Below are positions 17,365-26,595 of a stretch of DNA of 52,036 bases, piece by piece. A model generated the notes under the pieces. It had not been told where the DNA came from. It made no database searches and saw only the letters and a program-made list of their open reading frames with translations. This DNA comes from Saccharofermentans sp. Its GTDB lineage: Bacteria; Bacillota; Clostridia; Saccharofermentanales; Saccharofermentanaceae. Where the stretch lies: the NCBI GenBank assembly GCA_024683485.1, contig JAIKYD010000106.1, positions 1-52,036 of the forward strand, written 5' to 3'. How positions within the stretch are numbered: the first letter of the stretch is position 1; each line of letters begins with the position of its first letter. Made by a program: the position numbers and the translations under genes.

Positions 17365-18846
17365 TCACATTATTTCAATCTTAAAACATATCGGCTTATC
17401 TGATTCAGGTTTCTTACCTAGTGTGATCTTAAGTCCTTCACTGTCACGTTCAGCATGCGTGATCACATTATCGCCAAGCACTTCAACTGAACCTGTTACA
17501 AAATCGCGCTCGCCTTTTATCTTCAAAGAATTGATCACAAAATCCACAGAATCCGGTCTCATGCAGAATGCATACAGAAAGCCTTTCTTATATGTGAATC
17601 TGAAGTCATTTGAAGTAAACTTTTTCTCCTCATTATCCTGAAAAGAACCTGCAGTGTTATTGACTTCTCCTTCACCAAATATTTTCCACGGAATCGTGCC
17701 ATATATTCCTTCACCATTGGTATTCATCCATTTGCCCATTTCATTCAGAACAGCAGTCTCCTCATCGGTAATGGAACCATCCGGTTTGGGGCCTACGTTG
17801 ATCAACAACATTCCGTTCTTGCTCACAATGTCAACAAGGTCGCAAATGATCTGTCTCGCAGGCTTGAATTCATTATCAGTGATATAACCCCAGGACTTCT
17901 TTCCGATAGCAGTATCTGTCTGCCAGGGAAGCGGTGAGATTCCTGTCAGAGCACCTCTCTCAACATCAAATGTTGCAACATCCGGAGGGAATGCTTCGTG
18001 CTTATAATTGATGGTTACTTCCTTTCCCCATTCCTCTGCCCTGTTATAGTAATACGCACAGACTTTTTTCAGATACGGTTTGAATGCTGTATGCTGTATC
18101 CATGTATCAAAATACAGGATAAGAGGTCTTAATCTGTCGATAAGTTCGCATGTTCTGACAAGCCAGTCTTCGAGCCATTCCTCAGATGGTGCAGCGGGAG
18201 AGAAAACGTCCTCAAGTGTATGGAAAACCTCAACATCTGAAAGCTCGGGACAAAGATATGCGGGACCGTAAAAATCGCGGTACTCCTCATCATTGACATC
18301 ACAGTCTATTGTTCTTCCCATGTTCATGAAGAAATAATGCTCAGCTCTGTGTGTCGAACCGCAGAAAGCCATTCCATGCTCTTCACATGCTTCACGTATT
18401 TCATTTGCCACGTCCCTGCATGGACCCATTTTCGCAGCGTTCCAACGGTTGAGATCTGTATCATACATCGCAAAGCCGTCGTGGTGCTCACATACCGGCA
18501 TAACATATTTCGCACCTGCATTTTTGAACAGTTCTACCCATGCTTCAGCATCAAACTTTTCGCCCTTAAACATGGGGATGAAATCCTTATATCCGAAGTC
18601 TTTCGGATCACCATAATTCTTCTTATGAAATTCATATTCGCGCGAGCCTGGATTATACATCCACCTCGGATACCATTCGCATGCATATGCGGGAACACTG
18701 TAGATGCCCCAGTGAATAAAAATACCGAGCTTCGCGTCAGTATACCATGACGGTGTTTTATGCCCTGACAAAGACTGCCAGTCAGCTTTATACCGGCCGT
18801 TCTCTATCGTGTCATCTATAAGTTTCAGATACTCTTTGCGATCCAT
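17365..18846 (-). CDS. Alpha-L-fucosidase, glycoside hydrolase family 29
   Basis: A 493-residue retaining glycosidase that removes L-fucose from glycans. The family opening KLGIFIHWGIYSVPAYACEWYPRWMY (about 39-64), the His pair in CEHHDGFAMYDT (119-130) and the nucleophile region LILYFDTW (D247) are clear, followed by a C-terminal beta-sandwich. There is no signal peptide, so it probably acts in the cytoplasm on imported fucosylated oligosaccharides, as do several gut-bacterial homologues. AGAGG precedes the ATG. No fucose transport or catabolism genes flank it. Confidence 0.92.
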   Translation of the reverse strand: MDRKEYLKLIDDTIENGRYKADWQSLSGHKTPSWYTDAKLGIFIHWGIYSVPAYACEWYPRWMYNPGSREYEFHKKNYGDPKDFGYKDFIPMFKGEKFDAEAWVELFKNAGAKYVMPVCEHHDGFAMYDTDLNRWNAAKMGPCRDVANEIREACEEHGMAFCGSTHRAEHYFFMNMGRTIDCDVNDEEYRDFYGPAYLCPELSDVEVFHTLEDVFSPAAPSEEWLEDWLVRTCELIDRLRPLILYFDTWIQHTAFKPYLKKVCAYYYNRAEEWGKEVTINYKHEAFPPDVATFDVERGALTGISPLPWQTDTAIGKKSWGYITDNEFKPARQIICDLVDIVSKNGMLLINVGPKPDGSITDEETAVLNEMGKWMNTNGEGIYGTIPWKIFGEGEVNNTAGSFQDNEEKKFTSNDFRFTYKKGFLYAFCMRPDSVDFVINSLKIKGERDFVTGSVEVLGDNVITHAERDSEGLKITLGKKPESDKPICFKIEIM

Positions 18847-18898
18847 TCAGATACCTCTGTCTTTTTCTCAAATCTCATGGATTATCCCCTATCGGATT

Positions 18899-19522
18899 CT
18901 ATGATAATTCTTTTGTCTCACCAATGATCTTTATCCCGATATCACAGTTTACTTTGTCCTTCATCGCATCACCCGCGTTTCCCAGGAAATGACCGTATTT
19001 GAACGTTCCTATAGATACTGTCAGATCAGATTTTACATACAAATCTCCGAGACCGGTATCACCGTTCAGACCACTATTGATATCAGCACTTACTACGTAT
19101 GCGTTTGATGAATTAATACTCCCGATTGCACTCTTGGCAGGCTCTTTGACTTCGCCCTTAAAACCTGTTCCGAATATACAGTCCAAAATGGTCCTGTAGC
19201 CTTCGTAATTCCCTTTGGAAACCACGGGAACACCTTTTGCAACACATATGTCGAAAAAGTGTTTTCCATCCTCAGAGAACGCATCCTCATAAAGAAGCAC
19301 TATTTCACATTCGATTCCGTGATCCTTCAAAAGTGATGCGACTACAAAACCGTCTCCCGCATTATTACCTTTTCCGCAGATGATCCCGACAGGTCCCTTC
19401 CAGTCAACCTGTGCAAAGATCGCTCTTCCGGCTCTCTCCATCAGTTCTTTGGATGGAACCAGATTCTCAATAGTCCATCTGTCGCTTGCTCTCATAACTT
19501 CAGTAGAAACACAGGTTGCCAT
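18899..19522 (-). CDS. nnrE: NAD(P)H-hydrate epimerase, YjeF N-terminal domain only
   Basis: A 207-residue enzyme that interconverts the R and S forms of damaged NAD(P)H hydrate for repair. The hallmark GKGNNAGDGFVVA lies at about 50-62, and the conserved tail with STFKYGH-like SIGTFKYGHFLGNA near 170-184. In most bacteria this domain is fused to the ADP/ATP-dependent dehydratase; here it stands alone, so the dehydratase should be encoded elsewhere. It begins 11 bases after the kinase gene and is likely cotranscribed with it, a pairing I do not know from other genomes. Confidence 0.88.
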   Translation of the reverse strand: MATCVSTEVMRASDRWTIENLVPSKELMERAGRAIFAQVDWKGPVGIICGKGNNAGDGFVVASLLKDHGIECEIVLLYEDAFSEDGKHFFDICVAKGVPVVSKGNYEGYRTILDCIFGTGFKGEVKEPAKSAIGSINSSNAYVVSADINSGLNGDTGLGDLYVKSDLTVSIGTFKYGHFLGNAGDAMKDKVNCDIGIKIIGETKELS

Positions 19523-19533
19523 AAACGCTCCGG

Positions 19534-20331
19534 TCAGAATAATTCATCCAACAGAATGTAATAACGTATCTTCTCAAAGTCAGGTTTGATACCGAGTTCG
19601 TCAAACAGCCTGTCAGCATTTATTCCGGAATATACTTTTCCACTATAAAAACCTTCCGCATTATGTTTCAGACTGCGGTAGCAAAGTGCGATATCTCTCC
19701 ATTTATCGCCAATACCTGTTGCTCCGAGATCGATAAATCCACTAAACCTGTCACCTTCCATAAACAGATTGGGAAGACAGAAATCACCGTGTGAAAGAAC
19801 AGGTTCGTAATCAGGCTTGTTGCTTTTAAGCCAATTTAAGAGATCTTCCGGATCTTTAAATCCTCTTTCACCGAATGTTGAAGGTTCTGTCCGTTCAATG
19901 TCAACAAGGCCATTCTCAACACGGTATTCAGCCTCCTTTAATTCAACCTCTATGTTCCTGTCACGCGGGCATCCTGAAATATCAACTGACCACAGCATCT
20001 TCATTGCAAGCGCCAACGTGCTTATCAACAGTTCAGGACGTTCCATATAATACTTGTCGCAGCTCATCATCCCCGGAGTCCTGCTCATAAGAAGATATTG
20101 GTATTCATTATCTTTCTCACAACAGATAACCTTTGGAACAGGTATCTTTCCTTCAAGCCATCTCATCATTTCAACGGTGGCATCATTATTCTCACTGATC
20201 TTTTCTATCTTAAGGACCAAGTCATCAAAAACAAATACACCGGCGCCTGAATAGCCGGTATTATTCGCTTCCGGCACCTGCCCGGAAACCAGTTTCCCAA
20301 TATTCTGAGGAAGAATAAAATCGGAGATCAT
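19534..20331 (-). CDS. Aminoglycoside 3'-phosphotransferase-like kinase
   Basis: A 265-residue APH-fold kinase that transfers phosphate from ATP to a small hydroxyl substrate. The Brenner motif HGDFCLPN (H181, catalytic D183, N188) and the metal-binding GFIDLGATGIGDKWRDIAL (D201) match the APH(3') group closely, as does the ending YYILLDELF. The nucleotide Lys is in VLKIE (K41). Close matches in the APH(3') signature suggest an aminoglycoside substrate, but uncharacterised housekeeping relatives exist, so resistance is not proven. The next gene follows after 11 bases. Base composition resembles its neighbours, giving no sign of recent transfer. Confidence 0.85.
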   Translation of the reverse strand: MISDFILPQNIGKLVSGQVPEANNTGYSGAGVFVFDDLVLKIEKISENNDATVEMMRWLEGKIPVPKVICCEKDNEYQYLLMSRTPGMMSCDKYYMERPELLISTLALAMKMLWSVDISGCPRDRNIEVELKEAEYRVENGLVDIERTEPSTFGERGFKDPEDLLNWLKSNKPDYEPVLSHGDFCLPNLFMEGDRFSGFIDLGATGIGDKWRDIALCYRSLKHNAEGFYSGKVYSGINADRLFDELGIKPDFEKIRYYILLDELF

Positions 20332-20396
20332 TACATTATTACCTGCGTTACAAAAGTGCTAAAATGATTATATCAAAACTGTCGGGAGGTATCTTT

Positions 20397-20570
20397 ATGG
20401 AAATTGATATCAACAAAGCAAAAGATGTTGCTCAGGATGCATTGGGCGCAGTAGCCAAGGACGAGAACGCTAAAAAGATCGCTAACGATACGATCGACAA
20501 GGTCGAGAAGAAAGTCGGCGTTGATCTTCCCGATGTTGATGCATTGAACAACACATTCGGCAAGAAGTAA
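20397..20570 (+). CDS. Small conserved-looking acidic protein of unknown function
   Basis: A 57-residue protein, MEIDINKAKDVAQDALGAVA followed by a helical, charged stretch and VGVDLPDVDALNNTFGKK. A strong GGGAGGT lies 7 bases before the ATG, and a terminator follows, so it looks expressed as a single-gene unit. It is predicted almost wholly amphipathic helix; no family is recognised with confidence. It is divergent from the aminoglycoside kinase-like gene and convergent with the YitT gene. Confidence 0.7.
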   Translation: MEIDINKAKDVAQDALGAVAKDENAKKIANDTIDKVEKKVGVDLPDVDALNNTFGKK

Positions 20571-20598
20571 GTTCTTTAGTAAAACTGAAAAACAGAGG

Positions 20599-20631
20599 AG
20601 GCTGTCTCAAAATGTTGAGATAGCCTTTTTG
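20599..20631. terminator. Terminator after the small protein (GGCTGTCTC family)
   Basis: AGGCTGTCTC (20599-20608) pairs with GAGATAGCCT (20617-20626) with one wobble or mismatch and is followed by TTTTT on the plus strand. It lies between convergent genes. Confidence 0.8.
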
Positions 20632-20648
20632 CTTGGCAATCAGATTGC

Positions 20649-21536
20649 TTACTTGTGAGGTGCAGCAGGCTTCTTGTGAACGGGAGCCTTCTTTTTCTTT
20701 ATATGATTTCCGACTATTTCTGAAACGTCCGAAATGGTCATGAACGCTGACACATCCGCATCGTTGATTATCTTTTTTATCGCAGGAACTTCAACTCTCG
20801 TGATAACGCAATAGAGAACTGTCTTCTTGCCATTGCTTACCATGCCCTTTCCTTCCATCTGTGTGCATGTACGGCCAAGCTGCGAGTATATCTTATCGGC
20901 AATATCTTTGCCATGATCCGTGATTATCATTACGGACTTGCCCTGCTCCATTCCGTTCTCGACAATATCGATTATCTTCGATGTGATGAAATATGTGAGG
21001 AGCGAATAGAGTGCCCTGTCAGGTCCGAAAAGAAGCCCTGCAACACCATATATGATTATGTTGAAGAAAAGCACTATCTGCCCTACCGAGAACTCTGTGT
21101 GCTGCGACAGGAGCATCGCCACGATCTCCGTGCCGTCGAGGCACCCTCCATGTCTTAAGATAAGACCTACACCAACACCCAGCAAAACCCCGCCGAATAC
21201 GACCACAAGGATCTCCTGCTCTGTAACTGCCTTCATGTCCTCGAAAATACCGAGGAACGAAGAGAACACGATCATGGCATAGATTGCCTTGATAAGGAAT
21301 CTTATGCCCAGACGCTTGAATCCCACGATCATAAAAGGGATGTTTAATACTATCGTAAGGATACCGAGAGGAAGCCCTGAAAGCTGGCTGATGATCATTG
21401 AGATACCTACAACGCCGCCGTCCAGGATCGTAAACGGAACAAGGAATTCCTCCAAAGCAAAAGCAGCTATAACCGCACCGGCGGTTATAAAGAACAGAGG
21501 AACTATCCATTGCTTGAAAATGTTCTTAAAAGTCAT
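20649..21536 (-). CDS. YitT family membrane protein (DUF161 + DUF2179)
   Basis: A 295-residue integral membrane protein with about five to six membrane segments (residues 10-175), including FFITAGAVIAAFALEEFLVPF and the family phrase GGVVGISMIISQLSGLPLGI and HGGCLDGTEIVAMLLS. The C-terminal soluble DUF2179 domain (about 205-285) starts at MIITDHGKDIADKIYSQLGR and includes CVITRVEVPAIKKII. Transport has been suggested for the family, but no substrate is established. I take the ATG at 21536; it has no visible ribosome site, and the upstream in-frame TTG lies inside a hairpin. The tail is basic (KKKKAPVHKKPAAPHK). Confidence 0.85.
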   Translation of the reverse strand: MTFKNIFKQWIVPLFFITAGAVIAAFALEEFLVPFTILDGGVVGISMIISQLSGLPLGILTIVLNIPFMIVGFKRLGIRFLIKAIYAMIVFSSFLGIFEDMKAVTEQEILVVVFGGVLLGVGVGLILRHGGCLDGTEIVAMLLSQHTEFSVGQIVLFFNIIIYGVAGLLFGPDRALYSLLTYFITSKIIDIVENGMEQGKSVMIITDHGKDIADKIYSQLGRTCTQMEGKGMVSNGKKTVLYCVITRVEVPAIKKIINDADVSAFMTISDVSEIVGNHIKKKKAPVHKKPAAPHK

Positions 21537-21554
21537 GTTTTCGGAATGTAGTAA

Positions 21555-21579
21555 GGGGCACCTCAATTTGAAGTGCCCC
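21555..21579 (-). terminator. Hairpin between the hydratase and YitT genes
   Basis: GGGGCAC (21555-21561) and GTGCCCC (21572-21578) form a 7-bp GC-rich stem on an 11-base loop, 12 bases after the hydratase stop. The T tract is poor, so termination may be partial and allow read-through into the YitT gene. Confidence 0.55.
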
Positions 21580-21590
21580 CTTAATCTTTC

Positions 21591-23891
21591 TTATTTCTGA
21601 CGGTTAAAGTTTATGAGGCATCCGTCAAGGATTATCTGACGTTCGCGGTCCGTGAGGTCGCCAAGTGTCAGCGTGAATTCCTTGGTCTCATTGCCCTTGA
21701 TTGCAACAGCCTTGATCGTGTCAGCCTTCGTCTCAACTGCAGTCCTGATTCCCGGGAAGAGAATGTAATCAAGATTAGCAAAAGGCAGATCACCCTTCTC
21801 GATGATGAACGGGAGCATACCCCAGTTAATGAGGTTCGATCTGTATCTCTTCGTCGCATATTCATTAGCGATGTTAGCCCAGCCGCCAAGTACCTTCTGG
21901 CAGGAAGCAGCCTGCTCTCTCGCAGAACCGTCACCGGGTTTAACTGCGAAGATGCATGAACCGAATCCGATAATCTTTGTATCAGCCTTCTCGAAAGGAA
22001 CGATGCTCTTAACTACCTGCATTACATCATGGAGGCCCTCAACAGCCTGGCATGCGTGCTCGCCTGCTACGAGCGCTGTCTCTGCCTTCTGGATGTTCTT
22101 TGCGCGTCCTACATACTCAGGATCCTTACGGGAGAGTGTGAACTCTGCAAGGCCCAGAGGATTGGATCTGTAAGAAGATGTCTCACCTGAAGGAATGAGC
22201 TCGTCTGTTGTTGTAACAGGATCGTGGATCTCAGATACGACCTGGAGAACGAGGTTCTCAGGGAGTGCTTCCATCTTCGGCCAGTCCTTGATGTTAGGTC
22301 CGAACTGGATTTCTGTGGAAGGATCAGCAATGCCCTTTGAATCGAAGACTCTGTTAGCGTAGATCTTGGAATCGAACGTGTAAGCGTAGTTGTTAAGCTC
22401 GCCCGTGAACTCTGTTGCAGGTGTAAGAACACCTTTATTTGCAGCTGTTGCAGCGATGGATCTTGCATCCATTAGTGCAACGGAACTGATCTGACCGCTC
22501 TGAACCTTTGAACCCTCTCTGTTCGGGAAGTTTCTGGTGGAGTGACGGATGGAGAATGCATTGTTTGCAGGTGTATCGCCTGCACCGAAGCAAGGACCGC
22601 AGAATGCTGTCTTGAGGATAGCACCTGTCTCAAGAAGTGTTGCGGCAACACCGTTTCTTACGAGTTCCATGTAAACAGGCGTGGATGCTGGATAGATGGA
22701 CATCGTGAACTTATCGGAACCGATGTACTTGCCCTTCATGATATCAGCTGCAGCGCAGATGTTCTCGAATCCGCCTCCTGCGCATCCTGCGATGATACCC
22801 TGATCAACAAGGAGTTTGCCGTCAACGATCTTGTTCTGAAGTGAATACTCGATCTTGTCGCCAAAAGAAACCTTTGCTCTCTCTTCTGTCTCCCTGATCA
22901 TCTGCTCGAGATTTGCATTAACATACTCGATCTCGTAAGCAATAGAAGGATGGAAAGGCATTGCGATCATTGGCTTAATTGTTGAGAGGTCAACAATAAC
23001 CGCACCATCATAGTAAGTAACATCAGCAGGTGCGAGCTTCTTGTAGTCGCCCTTTCTTCCGTGGATATCGAAAAACTGTTCAGTCTTCTCATCTGTCTGC
23101 CAGATTGAAGAAAGACATGTTGTCTCTGTTGTCATTACGTCGATACCGATCCTGAAATCAGCAGAAAGGCTTGCAACACCGGGGCCTACGAACTCCATAA
23201 CCTTGTTCTTTACATAACCTGAGTTGAATACCTTGCCGATGATTGCAAGAGCAACGTCCTGAGGACCTACGCCCTTCATAGGCTCGCCTGTTAGATAGAT
23301 GGCGATAACGTCAGGCATCTTGATGTCGTATGTCTGGGAAAGGAGCTGCTTAACGAGCTCAGGACCGCCCTCACCCATTGCCATTGTGCCTAATGCACCG
23401 TAACGTGTGTGTGAGTCAGAGCCGAGGATCATGCCGCCGCATGTAGCGAGCATTTCTCTTGCATACTGGTGGATAACTGCCTGATGAGGAGGTACATAGA
23501 TTCCGCCGTACTTCTTGGCAGCTGTAAGACCGAACATGTGGTCATCTTCGTTGATCGTACCGCCTACTGCGCAAAGTGAATTGTGGCAGTTGGTAAGAAC
23601 GTAAGGAATCGGGAACTTCTCAAGTCCTGAAGCTCTAGCGGTCTGGATTATACCAACATAAGTAATATCGTGTGAAGTGAGCTTGTCGAATTTGATCTTA
23701 AGCTGCTCCATGTTATCAGATGTGTTGTGGTCTTTAAGGATACCGTAAGCGATGGTGCCCTGCTTTGCAGCAATCTTGTCTGCAGCCTTGCCTGACTTGG
23801 CAGCAACTGCCTCTGCTGCATTACCGGAATCTTCAATGAGTTCAACGCCGTTTAATAACCAGGCGCCGTTTTCGAGAGTTGAAATCATAGC
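21591..23891 (-). CDS. Aconitase-superfamily hydratase (YbhJ-like)
   Basis: A 766-residue member of the aconitase superfamily, with an N-terminal catalytic part and a C-terminal swivel domain. It opens with [15 protein letters not shown] and [19 protein letters not shown]; iron-sulfur and active-site motifs include [26 protein letters not shown] and [17 protein letters not shown]. The whole pattern resembles the putative hydratases related to E. coli YbhJ more than citrate-cycle aconitase, so the substrate is unproven. The ATG at 23891 is preceded by AGAGG at 8 bases. An earlier in-frame start at 23978 runs into the repeat cluster and is rejected. Confidence 0.85.
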   Translation of the reverse strand, partial: AMISTLENGAWLLNGVELIEDSGNAAEAVAAKSGKAADKIAAKQGTIAYGILKDHNTSDNMEQLKIKFDKLTSHDITYVGIIQTARASGLEKFPIPYVLTNCHNSLCAVGGTINEDDHMFGLTAAKKYGGIYVPPHQAVIHQYAREMLATCGGMILGSDSHTRYGALGTMAMGEGGPELVKQLLSQTYDIKMPDVIAIYLTGEPMKGVGPQDVALAIIGKVFNSGYVKNKVMEFVGPGVASLSADFRIGIDVMTTETTCLSSIWQTDEKTEQFFDIHGRKGDYKKLAPADVTYYDGAVIVDLSTIKPMIAMPFHPSIAYEIEYVNANLEQMIRETEERAKVSFGDKIEYSLQNKIVDGKLLVDQGIIAGCAGGGFENICAAADIMKGKYIGSDKFTMSIYPASTPVYMELVRNGVAATLLETGAILKTAFCGPCFGAGDTPANNAFSIRHSTRNFPNREGSKVQSGQISSVALMDARSIAATAANKGVLTPATEFTGELNNYAYTFDSKIYANRVFDSKGIADPSTEIQFGPNIKDWPKMEALPENLVLQVVSEIHDPVTTTDELIPSGETSSYRSNPLGLAEFTLSRKDPEYVGRAKNIQKAETALVAGEHACQAVEGLHDVMQVVKSIVPFEKADTKIIGFGSCIFAVKPGDGSAREQAASCQKVLGGWANIANEYATKRYRSNLINWGMLPFIIEKGDLPFANLDYILFPGIRTAVETKADTIKAVAIKGNETKEFTLTLGDLTDRERQIILDGCLINFNRQK

Positions 23892-23937
23892 ATCTACCTC
23901 TTTATTAATAAATTCGCGCAATATTATAACACGCAAT

Positions 23938-24158
23938 CGAGCAACTTGCTTGCAAGGGTTGCGAGATAAGTGTTTCATGGAGCGAAGCGGAATATAGCAA
24001 ACATTCGAGCAACTTGCTTGTAAGAATGTGAGTTATTGTCAGTTTTGAGCTTGCTCAGAAACTGACAGATAACGAACAGACCTTCAGTAAGGGTTGCGAG
24101 AAGTTTGTTATATCCGAGCGAAGCGAGGAATATAACACGCGATCGAGCAACTTGCTTG
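23938..24158. repeat. Cluster of short palindromic repeats upstream of the hydratase
   Basis: The 15-mer CGAGCAACTTGCTTG occurs exactly three times (23938-23952, 24006-24020, 24144-24158); each contains the palindrome AGCAA-C-TTGCT. Two degenerate GAGCGAAGCG-(A)GGAATATA blocks lie at 23980 and 24116, and GGGTTGCGAG recurs at 23956 and 24091. A perfect-looking outer hairpin (24032-24073) pairs GTTATTGTCAGTTT with AAACTGACAGATAAC around GAGCTTGCTC. Together they fill most of the 360-base gap 23892-24251, which otherwise holds no gene. The arrangement suggests a small repetitive element family and not a coding or CRISPR locus. Confidence 0.75.
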
Positions 24159-24186
24159 CGGAAGTGAGGTTGTGATCAATAATAAA

Positions 24187-24220
24187 GCTGTCTCTCAAGC
24201 AAAACGCTTTTGAGACAGCC
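24187..24220. terminator. Long terminator hairpin after the lipoprotein gene (GGCTGTCTC family)
   Basis: GCTGTCTC (24187-24194) and GAGACAGC (24212-24219) are the outer arms, and AAGC/GCTT close the inside. On the minus strand it lies 30 bases past the stop of the lipoprotein gene. Confidence 0.65.
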
Positions 24221-24251
24221 ATATCATCATTTCAAAGAAAATGAATATCAG

Positions 24252-24875
24252 TTATTTCTTCAGAGAATACGGCGATACAAGGCCTAAACTCTTACAAATG
24301 TATGCAATGCTTGTCTTATTATTTTCAGCCCGGTTAATGCCATACATATAGATTACATCATTGCCCTTAACATAAACACCGTGAACAACATCATATACAA
24401 GTCCATCAGAGGTCTCAGATTCCTCGATACAAACGGTATAATCCCATCCCCCTTTTTTATCTGTTGAAGACTCACCACGGAATGCATACTTGGAAGACTC
24501 GGTTTTGTAAATATACTCAGCGCTCTCTTTATCTTCGGTGGTCATCTGGTACACATAATTAAAGAAATGCCCGGCACCGGTCTCATCTGAAGTGGTATCA
24601 ACTTCAACACACATCTTAAATTCGTTTACGTTTTCATAATCCGTGCCCACAAGCGACCAGGTCAGCGCTTTGATCTGATTACTGTCCTTCGAGGAGTAAC
24701 AGATCGCACCATTCTCATTTGCAGCCCATACATTAATAGCTTCTTCTGCACTTTCGGCCTCTTTCATGCCGTATTTCTTAGCTGCATTCAGAATATCACT
24801 GCCTGAGGAACATCCTGTCAGACAAATAACTGACAAAATAACAGACGTTGCAGTTAACAACAACTTATTTTTCAT
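24252..24875 (-). CDS. Lipoprotein of unknown function
   Basis: A 207-residue predicted lipoprotein with signal peptide and lipobox LTGC (MKNKLLLTATSVILSVICLTGC). The mature region has a strand-rich fold with conserved-looking aromatic and acidic residues (WSLVGTDYENVNEFKMCVEV, GGWDYTVCIEES, DVIYMYGI) and is not a family I recognise. GGGAGG lies 9 bases before the ATG. It is flanked by pgi, 239 bases upstream, and by the repeat cluster downstream, so it is probably a single-gene unit. Confidence 0.78.
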   Translation of the reverse strand: MKNKLLLTATSVILSVICLTGCSSGSDILNAAKKYGMKEAESAEEAINVWAANENGAICYSSKDSNQIKALTWSLVGTDYENVNEFKMCVEVDTTSDETGAGHFFNYVYQMTTEDKESAEYIYKTESSKYAFRGESSTDKKGGWDYTVCIEESETSDGLVYDVVHGVYVKGNDVIYMYGINRAENNKTSIAYICKSLGLVSPYSLKK

Positions 24876-25057
24876 ATATTATTTCCTCCCTTATTACCGA
24901 TAATCCGGACCCTTCCGGATTTCCTTATTCCTAAAAAATATAATAGTTTTTCCTGATTTCCCGTTCTATACAAATCGTATGTACAAAATACACATTTCGG
25001 AAATCAGCCCTTCAAAAACGTGCTTCAACCTGCGCCATCGTGTGCGTCAAAAGCAAC

Positions 25058-25082
25058 AGGGGCCGCCTAAGCGAACCCCTGT
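25058..25082 (-). terminator. Terminator after pgi
   Basis: CAGGGG and CCCCTG are the outer arms of a hairpin with a CGC/GCG inner pairing, 33 bases after the pgi stop on the minus strand; TTGCTTTTG follows. The rest of the 24876-25114 gap shows no gene. Confidence 0.65.
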
Positions 25083-25114
25083 CCGTTCAAAGTTCAAAGC
25101 AACTGCTTTTTCAG

Positions 25115-26464
25115 TTACTTGTTAAGTCTGGCCTCAAGAGCAGCCTTCTGATCCTCATAGCCGGGCTTGCCGAGAAGAGCAAACATGTTCTTCTTGTATG
25201 CCTCAACGCCGGGCTGGTTGAAAGGATTAACTGCAAGGAGATAACCTGAGATGCCGCAAGCCTTCTCAAAGAAGTAGATGAGCTCACCCAGAGAATATGC
25301 ATTCTGTTCAGGCATGTGGATAGCAAGGTTAGGTACGTTACCGTCAACATGTGCAAGAACAGTACCCTGCATTGCCTTTCTGTTAACTTCATTCATGTCC
25401 ATGCCGGAGAGGAAGTTAAGGCCGTCAAGATTGTCTTTGTCATTAGGAATCTCAAAAGATCTTCTGGGCTTATCGATCTGAACGACTGTCTCATACATGA
25501 TCCTTGCGCCGTCCTGAATAAACTGACCCATGGAGTGAAGGTCTGTTGTGTTATCAACACCTGCGGGGAAGATACCTCTTCTGTCCTTACCCTCAGATTC
25601 ACCGTAGAGCTGCTTCCACCACTCTGTCATATAGTGGAAAGAAGGCTCGTAGTTAACCATAACCTCTGTTGAATATCCGGAACGGAGAAGACAGTTACGT
25701 ACTGCAGCATACTGATAGCAGGGATTCTCTGCGAAAGGAAGCTTCTTATAAGCTTTGGAAGCATCTCTTGCGCCCTTCATGAGTTCTCTGATGTCGATGC
25801 CTGCAACAGCGATAGGAAGAAGTCCTACAGCTGTAAGAACGGAGAATCTGCCGCCTACATCATCAGGAACTACAAAGCTCTCATAGCCTTCCTCATCTGC
25901 CAGACCCTTCAAAGCACCTCTTGCCTTGTCGGTTGTAGCATAGATCCTGTTCCTTGCTTCCTCCTTGCCGTACTTGTTCTCCATATATGCACGGAAGATA
26001 CGGAAAGCAATAGCAGGCTCTGTTGTCGTACCGGACTTCGAAATGATATTAACCGAGATGTCCTTACCTTCGATGATGTCCATCATGTCAGCAAGATATG
26101 TAGCGCTGATGGAATTACCGCAGAAAAGGATCAGGGGGCTCTTTCTTACCTTCTTGGAAGCAGCAGATGCAAAGGAATGTCCAAGGAGTTCGATAACGGC
26201 ACGTGCGCCTAAATATGAACCGCCGATGCCGATTACGATGAGAATGTCAGAATCTCTTCTGATCTTGGAAGCTGCCTTGCCGATGCGCTTGAATTCTTCT
26301 TTATCATAGTCTGTCGGGAGGTCGAGCCATCCGACATAATCGTTTCCGGGGCCGTTCTTCTTGTGAAGCATATCAGAAGCGGCTTTGACCTGAGGTTCCA
26401 TTCTTGCGACCGCTTCTTCGCCGCCGATAAAGTCGAGGGCGTTTTTGTAATCAAATGTGATCAT
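25115..26464 (-). CDS. pgi: Glucose-6-phosphate isomerase
   Basis: Interconverts glucose 6-phosphate and fructose 6-phosphate in glycolysis. The 449-residue length is that of Gram-positive PGIs. Seen are [16 protein letters not shown] (77-92), the phosphate-binding [14 protein letters not shown], and the catalytic His region near [17 protein letters not shown] with SMGQ. AGGAGA precedes the ATG. It appears to be monocistronic and divergent from the DUF4364 gene, sharing a 130-base region that carries promoters for both. Confidence 0.96.
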   Translation of the reverse strand: MITFDYKNALDFIGGEEAVARMEPQVKAASDMLHKKNGPGNDYVGWLDLPTDYDKEEFKRIGKAASKIRRDSDILIVIGIGGSYLGARAVIELLGHSFASAASKKVRKSPLILFCGNSISATYLADMMDIIEGKDISVNIISKSGTTTEPAIAFRIFRAYMENKYGKEEARNRIYATTDKARGALKGLADEEGYESFVVPDDVGGRFSVLTAVGLLPIAVAGIDIRELMKGARDASKAYKKLPFAENPCYQYAAVRNCLLRSGYSTEVMVNYEPSFHYMTEWWKQLYGESEGKDRRGIFPAGVDNTTDLHSMGQFIQDGARIMYETVVQIDKPRRSFEIPNDKDNLDGLNFLSGMDMNEVNRKAMQGTVLAHVDGNVPNLAIHMPEQNAYSLGELIYFFEKACGISGYLLAVNPFNQPGVEAYKKNMFALLGKPGYEDQKAALEARLNK

Positions 26465-26595
26465 AACCTTGTTCTCCTATCGGGTATTATTCAAAAATCA
26501 TACAGAGTATACACCCGTAAAAATCGATTTTCGAGTATAATTCAAGAAAGCTCTGATTAATCAGAAATTCATTACATTTGTCTAAGGATTTATAC

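Noticed and set aside
23938..24158. Repeat cluster considered as a CRISPR array
   Set aside because: Spacings of 68 and 138 bases are irregular, repeats are only 15 bases, no cas genes are near, and the repeats are palindromic in a different manner.
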